Assembly (NCBI GenBank): GCA_024398965.1
Contig: JAKSIF010000025.1
Span: forward strand, 1 to 38,395
DNA: 38,395 nucleotides
Direction: 5' to 3'
DNA from: Fibrobacter sp.
GTDB taxonomy: Bacteria; Fibrobacterota; Fibrobacteria; Fibrobacterales; Fibrobacteraceae
The translations under genes and the position numbers were made by a program. This document shows positions 32,749 to 38,395 of the stretch, piece after piece (positions within the stretch are counted from its first letter, which is position 1; each line of letters opens with the position of its first letter). Under the pieces are notes generated by a model. It was not told the origin of the DNA. It did no database searches and was given only the letters and a program-made list of their open reading frames with translations.

Positions 32749-32821
32749 AAGGGCTTTTTCGCACAGTGGCCACACAGAAACTCAGTTTAAAACGCCGAAA
32801 AATCAGGAAAAAGGGAAAATC

Positions 32822-33038
32822 GGTTACTAAAACGCATATTTCAGACCATCTGGTAACCCAAATTTTAATTTGTTTGCAACAAATTCTAATTTCTTCTTTC
32901 CAATTTTCATCACGAAGGTTACTTAATAGCGAAAAATTTGCCAAATAGTAACCTTCATTTCTTCATTTTTGCACAATTCCACCTACTTTATTCAAAATAA
33001 AGGTTACTAAACAAAAATTTAAACGCCACTTAGTAACC
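32822..33038. repeat. Cluster of alternating inverted GGTTACT(A/T) motifs
   Basis: GGTTACTAA (32822-32830), GGTAACC (32852-32858), then the exact 10-bp pair GAAGGTTACT / AGTAACCTTC (32915-32924 and 32947-32956), and GGTTACTAA / TTAGTAACC (33002-33010 and 33030-33038). AAACGC occurs near the first and last copies. Non-coding; the layout is like the cluster at 27452-27637 but with another core. Confidence 0.75.
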
Positions 33039-33286
33039 CTTTTCCCCTAAAAATTCCTCCTCCCCTCCCCCACTACATTCGCCTTAGTTATCAATGAAAG
33101 ATTAAGATTGTTGATAAAGGCGCTTCGCGCTCAATATAAATACGGCACAGCCGTGATTATAACCACACTTCACTCCTCACTGTTCACTCTTCACTATCAT
33201 ACCCTCATCCTTTAACCTTTCTCCTTTAACCTTTCTCCTTTTTTCTATCTTTTCTCCAAAAACAAAACACTTAATACGAGGTTATT

Positions 33287-33781
33287 ATGGCTGATTTATG
33301 TCCCTGTGGATCCGGTAAGGAATACTGCGAATGCTGCGAACCCATCATCAAGGGTACCGCCCTGGCAGCTTCTCCCGAAGCTTTGATGCGTTCTCGCTAC
33401 ACTGCTTACGCAAAGCACGAAATCAAGTGGCTCAAGGACTCCCTCGAAGCCACCCAGCGTGACGACTTTGACGAACCCAGCGTAGAAGCATGGAGCCGTG
33501 ATTCTGAATGGTTGGGCATTGAAATCAAGCAGACCAAGACCGAAGAAGAAAAGAACATCGGCTGGGTTGAATTCATCGCTCGCTTCAAGCAGGGTAACAT
33601 CACCCGCAACCACCACGAACTTGGCGAATTCCACAAGGTCGGTGGCGCATGGTTCTTCTACGATGGCCGCGCTGTTAAGCAGGAAACCGTTAAGAAGACC
33701 GAACCGGACGTTGGCCGTAACGATCCGTGCCCCTGCGGTTCTGGCAAGAAGTACAAGAAGTGCTGCGGCGCTGGTAAGTAA
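33287..33781 (+). CDS. ychJ: YchJ family protein with two SEC-C zinc motifs
   Basis: A 164-residue YchJ/UPF0225 protein. The N-terminus [14 protein letters not shown] (4-17) and the C-terminus [16 protein letters not shown] (145-160) are SEC-C type zinc-binding motifs, as also found at the end of SecA. The middle is the YchJ domain with [14 protein letters not shown] and the conserved region ending in the WFFYDG strand. Cytoplasmic, function unknown; the family is widespread. GAGG lies five bases before the ATG. It is followed after 18 bp by argC, probably in one transcript. Confidence 0.93.
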   Translation: MADLCPCGSGKEYCECCEPIIKGTALAASPEALMRSRYTAYAKHEIKWLKDSLEATQRDDFDEPSVEAWSRDSEWLGIEIKQTKTEEEKNIGWVEFIARFKQGNITRNHHELGEFHKVGGAWFFYDGRAVKQETVKKTEPDVGRNDPCPCGSGKKYKKCCGAGK

Positions 33782-33799
33782 TTTTCCGAAGGAAAAAAA

Positions 33800-34774
33800 A
33801 TGTTCAAAGTTTTTGTTGATGGTGAAGCTGGTACCACCGGTCTTCAGATCTATGACCGTTTGGCAAAGCGTACCGACATCGAAGTTCTCCGTATCGATCC
33901 GGAACTTCGCAAGGACGTCAATGAACGTCAGAAGCTGATTAACGCTTCCGACGTTACCTTCCTATGTCTGCCTGACGCAGCTGCCGTCGAAAGCGCGGCC
34001 CTCTGCACCAGTCCCGACACTTGCATTATCGACGCCTCCACGGCCCACCGTGTAAATCCCGACTGGACCTACGGGATGCCGGAACTTTCCGCCGAACAGC
34101 GAAAGGCCATCAGCAAAGCTAAGCGCATTGCAAACCCCGGCTGCCATGCCACCGGTTTTATCCTTGGCGTACACCCGCTGATTGCAAGCGGCCTTCTGCC
34201 CAAGTCTGCAAACCTTGCCGCATACAGCCTGACCGGCTACTCCGGCGGTGGCAAGAAGCTCATTGCCGAGTATGAAGAGGAATCTGCCCTCAGCCACAAG
34301 GCCGGTGAATCCCTGGCAATCATGGCTCCCGCACCTTACGCCTTGGCTCTCAGCCACAAGCATCTACCCGAAATGAAGAAGTACTGCGAACTTGAGAACG
34401 CCCCCTTCTTCAACCCGGTGCTTGGCCCCTACTACAAGGGCATGGCTGTAACGGTCGCCATATTTGCAAACCAGCTGACCAAGAAGGTCACCCCGGCTGA
34501 ACTGACCGAGGTTCTGGCAAAGCACTACGAAGGTTCCAACTTCGTAACGGTTATGCCTTACGAAGCACCCCCGGCTGAGTCTCCGGCCCTCTATAACGGT
34601 CGTCTGAACCCCACCATCTGCAACGGAACAAACAACGCTTGCATCCAGGTGTTCGGCAACGACAACGTTATGCAGGTCACCACCATCATCGACAATCTGG
34701 GCAAGGGCGCCAGCGGTGCCGCCATCCAGAACATGAACATCGCTCTGGGTCTCGACGAAACCCTGGGCCTGTAA
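33800..34774 (+). CDS. argC: N-acetyl-gamma-glutamyl-phosphate reductase (type 2 ArgC)
   Basis: A 324-residue enzyme of arginine biosynthesis, reducing N-acetylglutamyl phosphate to the semialdehyde with NADPH. Residues 8-17 ([10 protein letters not shown]) form the nucleotide-binding loop, the catalytic cysteine is C115 in [10 protein letters not shown], and SGGGKKLI follows. The length and lack of the longer inserts mark the shorter type 2 form. GAAGGA lies about eight bases before the ATG. No other arginine gene is in the window, so the pathway is dispersed in this genome. Confidence 0.95.
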   Translation: MFKVFVDGEAGTTGLQIYDRLAKRTDIEVLRIDPELRKDVNERQKLINASDVTFLCLPDAAAVESAALCTSPDTCIIDASTAHRVNPDWTYGMPELSAEQRKAISKAKRIANPGCHATGFILGVHPLIASGLLPKSANLAAYSLTGYSGGGKKLIAEYEEESALSHKAGESLAIMAPAPYALALSHKHLPEMKKYCELENAPFFNPVLGPYYKGMAVTVAIFANQLTKKVTPAELTEVLAKHYEGSNFVTVMPYEAPPAESPALYNGRLNPTICNGTNNACIQVFGNDNVMQVTTIIDNLGKGASGAAIQNMNIALGLDETLGL

Positions 34775-34922
34775 GAAATGAAAAATGAAGAATGAACAAT
34801 TAACAATGGTAATAATCGCGGCCTCGCCGCATCATATAAAGAGCCGAAGGCTCCATTGTGACCATTGTTCATCGTTAATCGTTAATTGTTAATTGTTAAT
34901 TGTTAATTATAACTGGTAGTCT
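34775..34922. repeat. Intergenic palindromic element with nested hairpins and GTTAATT heptamers
   Basis: AACAATGGT (34802-34810) pairs exactly with ACCATTGTT (34861-34869). Inside are two smaller perfect hairpins, GCGGC-CTC-GCCGC (34818-34830) and GAGCC-GAA-GGCTC (34841-34853). Five heptamers GTTAATT (first GTTAATC) run from 34874 to 34908, next to the obgE start. The spacer of the Rpn cassettes has a similar GAGGC-TTC-GCCTC hairpin next to a run of related short words. Confidence 0.75.
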
Positions 34923-36077
34923 ATGTTTCTTGACGAAAAATCTATTGAAGTACGCTCCGGCAAAGGTGGAGACGGCATCTGCAGTTTCCATCGCGAAAAG
35001 TTTGTACCCCTGGGCGGCCCCGATGGCGGAGACGGCGGCCGTGGCGGTCACGTAATCCTTCAAGTCAACGAACAGTATTCTACCCTGCTGGATATGGGCA
35101 ACACCCGCCTTTACAGGGCCCAGAACGGACAGCCCGGTGGCGCCAAGCGCTGCACCGGACGTTCCGCCGAAGATCTTGTGGTTAGCGTTCCCCGCGGAAC
35201 CATCGTCAAGGATGCTGAAGGCAGAATCCTCGCAGACCTGACCGAAGACGGCCAGCGCTGGATTGCCGCACGTGGCGGAAAGGGCGGTATGGGCAACCAG
35301 CATTTTGCAACACCTTCCAATCAGGCTCCCCGCAAGTGTACTCCCGGCGAAGCTGGCGAAAAGCGCGAGCTCTTCCTGGAACTTAAGCTCATGGCCGACG
35401 TGGGCCTGGTGGGTTTCCCCAACGCAGGCAAGTCCAGCCTGGTGAACAAGATTTCCAGCGGACGCCCCAAGGTTGGCGACTATCCCTTTACCACTCTGGA
35501 ACCGGTGCTGGGCATTGTCCAGATGAACGGTCACAGCTTTGTGGTGGCAGACATTCCGGGTCTTCTGGAAGGCGCCAGCGAAGGCAAGGGCCTGGGCCAC
35601 CAGTTCCTGAAACACATCGAACGCACCCATACTCTTTTGTTCGTAATCGACGGCTTTGCCGAAAACGCCTATGAACAGTTCAGCGTTCTTAAGGACGAAC
35701 TGAAGGCATTCCATCCCAAGCTGGCACAGAAGCCCTACGTTATCGCACTGAACAAGAGCGACCTGGGCATCGACGAAGCCATCAAGCAGTTCAAGGAACA
35801 CAAGGAACCGGTCATTGTAACCTCCGCTATCACTGGCGACGGTTGCATGGATCTGCAGAAGGCCTTGGACGAAGCAGTTCCCCACGTTCAGAAAAAGAAG
35901 GTGGGCTGGGAATCCAAGAAGGTTATCGAAGCCAAGACCATGAAGGCTGCAGACAAGACCCGCGCAAAGGCAGCCCGCAAGACTGCCGCTCCCAAGACCA
36001 CGGCATCCAAGTCTACCGCCAAGAAGTCTACAGCAAAGCCGGCAGCCAAAAAGACTTCCGGTTCCAAGAAGAAATAA
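34923..36077 (+). CDS. obgE: Obg family GTPase (CgtA/ObgE) with a lysine-rich tail
   Basis: A 384-residue essential ribosome-associated GTPase. The glycine-rich Obg domain (1-158, with GKGGDGICSFHREKFVPLGGP) is followed by the G domain: P-loop GFPNAGKSS (164-172), switch II DIPGLLEGASEGKGLG, NKSD and a TSA motif. In place of the OCT or acidic tail of other Obg proteins it ends with about 45 residues of Ala/Lys/Thr repeats (KTAAPKTTASKSTAKK), like a histone H1 tail. That tail is basic and probably disordered and could bind rRNA or DNA. The Shine-Dalgarno is weak. Confidence 0.95.
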   Translation: MFLDEKSIEVRSGKGGDGICSFHREKFVPLGGPDGGDGGRGGHVILQVNEQYSTLLDMGNTRLYRAQNGQPGGAKRCTGRSAEDLVVSVPRGTIVKDAEGRILADLTEDGQRWIAARGGKGGMGNQHFATPSNQAPRKCTPGEAGEKRELFLELKLMADVGLVGFPNAGKSSLVNKISSGRPKVGDYPFTTLEPVLGIVQMNGHSFVVADIPGLLEGASEGKGLGHQFLKHIERTHTLLFVIDGFAENAYEQFSVLKDELKAFHPKLAQKPYVIALNKSDLGIDEAIKQFKEHKEPVIVTSAITGDGCMDLQKALDEAVPHVQKKKVGWESKKVIEAKTMKAADKTRAKAARKTAAPKTTASKSTAKKSTAKPAAKKTSGSKKK

Positions 36078-36101
36078 GGTTGTTGAATCAAGGTAACTTC
36101 A

Positions 36102-36572
36102 ATGGCTAAGAAGGAACAATCCACTCCAGTAATCCAGAACCGAAAGGCAAGTCATCTCTACTTTGTAGATGAATCCTTCGAGGTGGGCGTCATGCTCATC
36201 GGTTCCGAGGTGAAGTCCATTCGCGACGGCAAGTGTACTCTGGGCGAGGCCTGGATCGATCTTGATCCCGACAAGGATGAGCTCTGGCTGATTGGTGCCC
36301 ACATTGACGAATACCTTTTCGCAAACCGTTTCAATCATTTCCCGGCAAGAAAGAGAAAGCTCCTGGCCCACGTTCACGAAATCCAGAAGATGCGCAAGGC
36401 CAAGGAACAGAAGGGTTGCACCCTCATTCCTCTCAAGCTCTATTTCAAGAACCGCAGGGTAAAACTTGAAATGGGCATCTGTCGCGGTAAAGACCAGCAC
36501 GACAAGCGTCAGTCCATTATGGAACGTGATGCCAAGATGGAAATGGCACGAGCAGCAAAGGCGCACAAGTAA
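36102..36572 (+). CDS. smpB: SsrA-binding protein SmpB
   Basis: A 156-residue SmpB of normal size. It has the N-terminal NRKASHLYFVDESFEVGVML, GSEVKSIRDGKC, the central IDEYLFANRFNH, RKRKLLAH, and the basic C-terminal tail ending in AKAHK that enters the ribosomal A site. It brings tmRNA to stalled ribosomes for trans-translation. It lies 24 bp after obgE, and its stop codon overlaps the amidase start by one base (TAATG), so the three genes form an operon. The tmRNA gene is not in the window. Confidence 0.96.
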   Translation: MAKKEQSTPVIQNRKASHLYFVDESFEVGVMLIGSEVKSIRDGKCTLGEAWIDLDPDKDELWLIGAHIDEYLFANRFNHFPARKRKLLAHVHEIQKMRKAKEQKGCTLIPLKLYFKNRRVKLEMGICRGKDQHDKRQSIMERDAKMEMARAAKAHK

Positions 36573-37867
36573 TGTTCAAGAAATTGTTCATCTGCCTTGC
36601 AGTCCTGTTCGTGGTTCTTGCCTCTGCCGCCAATGCAGACAAGCCCGCAGCTTCTAGCGTCAACAAGGCAGCCTCCGTCGGCACAGACAAGGCATCTGTC
36701 TCCCCCGCGGGCAAAGTCGACATCGAGCTTTTTGCAAAAAGCAGGAATGCAAGCTTCCATTGGTTTCCTGTCCAGAAAACATTCAATCTGGTAACCCCTA
36801 AGGATACCGCAAAATTCGCAATAGGCCTTCCCTTTGTAAATATCAAGGGAAACGCCTCCGCACTCAAATCTGCTCCGGAAATCGTCAATGGGCGCATCTG
36901 GGTGGATTCCGCAGATGTAGCAGGTCTATTCCCCTCCGAAGCCGTCAGCAGTTCTGCCAAGCAGGTCACCGCAGTTTCCAGCAGCTCTATCGCCACAGCA
37001 ACAAGCTCAGTCGCCGCCGCACCTGCATCCTCCAGCAGTTCTGTCAAGCAGACCGCCGCAAGCACTCCGGCGGTAGCCCCAGCAGCACAGTCCGCCACAA
37101 AGGCTAAGGAACAGCCCGCCTCCAACAAGAACGAAACCGCCGGCACCCGCGAAGTAAAAACAATCGTCATCGACCCGGGCCATGGCGGCAAGGACTCAGG
37201 CGCCCTGGGCGGCAAGTCCCAGGAAAAGGACATCGTCCTCACCGTAGGCAAGCTCCTCAAGAAAGAGCTTGAAAAAGAAGGTTTCAACGTAAAGATGACC
37301 CGCGACAAGGACGTGTTCATCGAGCTAGGCCAGCGCGCCAATCTAGCGAACCAGTGGGACGGCGATCTGTTCATCAGCCTCCATTGCAACGCCATCGACG
37401 CCACCCCCGAAAAGAAAAAGCAAGTCAAGGGCTATCACGTTTACGTTCTCCGCGCTCCCGAAAGCGAAGAAGACAAGGCAATCGCCCGTCGCGAAAACAA
37501 GGTGGCCACCCTCTACGGCGAAAAGAACGCCAAGGAAGAACTCTCCCCCATCGAATGGTTCAAGCTGGAAGCCCGCCTTGAAAAATACAAACAGAATAGC
37601 TACATGTTCACCGAAGAAATGCTCAAGGCCATGGACGGCGGCAAGATCCGTCGCCAGGCAGGTGGCGTCGGCGGTGCAGGCTTCATGGTTCTTGTGGGCG
37701 CCCTGATGCCCGCCGTTCTTTACGAAATCGGCTTCATCAGCAACCCTGACGACGAAGCCTACATGATGAGCGACGCTGGCCAGAAGGACATTGCAGAACG
37801 CATTTCCAAGGCCGTGGCAAACTACAAGGCCGCAGTCCACAACTACCGCGAAACCCTAGGCAGGTAA
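36572..37867 (+). CDS. N-acetylmuramoyl-L-alanine amidase (Amidase_3)
   Basis: A 431-residue exported peptidoglycan amidase. The signal peptide is MFKKLFICLAVLFVVLASAANA. Residues about 60-121 (with VNGRIWVDSADVAGLF) look like a copper-amine-oxidase-type stalk domain; a Ser/Ala-rich linker (125-185) follows, then the Amidase_3 catalytic domain. The zinc ligands are H204 (DPGHGG), E218 (QEKD) and H271 (SLHCNA), and the catalytic Glu is in LYEIGFISNP (near 391). The region between H271 and that Glu is long and helical, like the autoinhibitory insert of AmiA/B/C-type amidases; inhibition is inference. It cuts the stem peptide from glycan strands in the periplasm, typically at division. Confidence 0.92.
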   Translation: MFKKLFICLAVLFVVLASAANADKPAASSVNKAASVGTDKASVSPAGKVDIELFAKSRNASFHWFPVQKTFNLVTPKDTAKFAIGLPFVNIKGNASALKSAPEIVNGRIWVDSADVAGLFPSEAVSSSAKQVTAVSSSSIATATSSVAAAPASSSSSVKQTAASTPAVAPAAQSATKAKEQPASNKNETAGTREVKTIVIDPGHGGKDSGALGGKSQEKDIVLTVGKLLKKELEKEGFNVKMTRDKDVFIELGQRANLANQWDGDLFISLHCNAIDATPEKKKQVKGYHVYVLRAPESEEDKAIARRENKVATLYGEKNAKEELSPIEWFKLEARLEKYKQNSYMFTEEMLKAMDGGKIRRQAGGVGGAGFMVLVGALMPAVLYEIGFISNPDDEAYMMSDAGQKDIAERISKAVANYKAAVHNYRETLGR

Positions 37868-37898
37868 TCTGCAGATAGAACGAAGGTTAAAAGAGAAG

Positions 37899-37923
37899 GG
37901 CCGCAAGCGCGGTCTTTTTTTTG
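37899..37923 (+). terminator. Terminator after the obgE-smpB-amidase operon
   Basis: GGCCGC-AAGC-GCGGTC (one G-T pair) followed by nine T. Confidence 0.85.
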
Positions 37924-38027
37924 CTAGTGCAGTCCTTTTTTATAATCGTCAGACAGCCCTATTTGAACTCCACGGCTTGGTAGTGTCAAGGGTTTTTCGC
38001 AAAAATAGTTTGTTCCAACATCAGATT

Positions 38028-38395
38028 CTAGGCCAGGTTCTTCCTGGCTTTTTTCAATTCTGTTTCAATTTCCCTTTGATTTTCAAGTTCATAGAGGTGT
38101 TTCATGTTCAGGTATCGCTTGGTGCCCCAGTCCTTTGATGCGACGTATCTTAGCCTTGCACAGACCAACATCAAGGCCGATTCTCCATCCGGGAAGCAGC
38201 CTACTACCCGTGTTCTGCGACGGATTTCGCGGTTGAGACGTTCGAGAATGTTGTTGGTCCTGATGCTTCGCCAATGTTCGTGCGGAAAGTCCAGGTAGGT
38301 CAAGGTTTCCCTGACTCCCTTGGCGTAGAGATCCGCAGCCGATTTCAGCCCCATGTCCCGCAGTTTCTGCTCCACATCGATAACCTTCTTTAGAG
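38028..38395 (-). CDS. IS256-family (mutator) transposase, C-terminal part
   Basis: The frame is open to the right edge; the visible 122 codons are the C-terminal end of an IS256/mutator-type DDE transposase. The family signature is clear: DFPHEHWRSIRTNNILERLN, followed by EIRRRTRVVGCFPDGESALML and then LRYVASKDWGTKRYL. The conserved Glu in NNILERLNREIRRR is probably the third residue of the DDE triad. The stop is at 38028, and the IS end should lie between there and about 37975 (GTGTCAAGGGTTTTTCGCAA at 37983-38002 is a candidate). Whether the element is intact cannot be seen. A GTG at 38375 is not a true start. Confidence 0.88.
   Translation of the reverse strand, partial: LKKVIDVEQKLRDMGLKSAADLYAKGVRETLTYLDFPHEHWRSIRTNNILERLNREIRRRTRVVGCFPDGESALMLVCARLRYVASKDWGTKRYLNMKHLYELENQREIETELKKARKNLA

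Larger units (their letters stand above)
32595..33286. other. 692-bp intergenic region with terminators and repeats
   Basis: No credible gene. It holds the terminator of the rlmN operon, a second hairpin, the GGTTACTA/TAGTAACC repeat cluster, a C-rich stretch near 33055-33075 and a pyrimidine-rich low-complexity stretch (33170-33250, with CCTTTAACC phrases). The latter is the reverse complement of phrases found near 21560 and 32700. The ribosome-binding site for ychJ (GAGG) is at its end. Confidence 0.75.

Overview
The window looks like chromosomal DNA from a Fibrobacter-type bacterium (Fibrobacterota, FCB group). This is an inference from three things: Gram-negative envelope genes (OmpA-family protein, outer-membrane barrel, PBP1A, a periplasmic amidase); a large secreted protein with a type IX-like C-terminal sorting segment; and the box TAnnTTTG, the Bacteroidota -7 promoter element, just upstream of several genes. 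No database search was possible.

Region 1 (1-15225, minus strand): a tightly packed, AT-rich, probably polycistronic surface-polysaccharide operon. In transcription order it encodes an acyl carrier protein, a ketoacyl-ACP synthase III, an SDR reductase, a ferredoxin/F420-dehydrogenase-like protein fused to a left-handed beta-helix acyltransferase, a Wzx flippase, an aldo/keto reductase, an SGNH-like membrane protein, an acyltransferase-3 membrane protein, a CoA-transferase, a polysaccharide pyruvyl transferase, a GT2 glycosyltransferase, a Wzy-like polymerase, a DXD glycosyltransferase, another GT2, and the start of a second ferredoxin-type protein. The ACP, KAS III, SDR, CoA-transferase and membrane acyltransferases together suggest that the locus builds an acyl group and attaches it to the glycan.

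Region 2 (15431-18740, minus strand): the most unusual part. Two paralogous Rpn-type PD-(D/E)XK nuclease genes lie in tandem. Each has a strong Shine-Dalgarno sequence and an ATG inside its coding region, just before the coiled-coil C-terminal tail. Downstream of the first are three tandem cassettes encoding only that tail. Each cassette has its own promoter-like sequence, the same internal ribosome-binding site and its own terminator. This fits a nuclease toxin controlled by an intragenic C-terminal antitoxin (as described for E. coli RpnL/RpnS), with the antitoxin part amplified into stand-alone units.

Region 3 (18.8-38.0 kb): housekeeping genes at more balanced GC: an SDR, an OmpA-family lipo/peptidoglycan-associated type protein, an outer-membrane porin-like protein, groES-groEL, a large secreted repeat protein, PBP1A, tRNA-Arg(ACG), a small XRE regulator, rlmN, a TPMT-like methyltransferase, ychJ, argC, obgE, smpB and an N-acetylmuramoyl-L-alanine amidase. 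The intergenic gaps hold clear hairpin terminators and several families of short tandem or alternating inverted repeats (27181-27637, 32822-33038, 34775-34922). The window ends in the 3' part of an IS256-family transposase.
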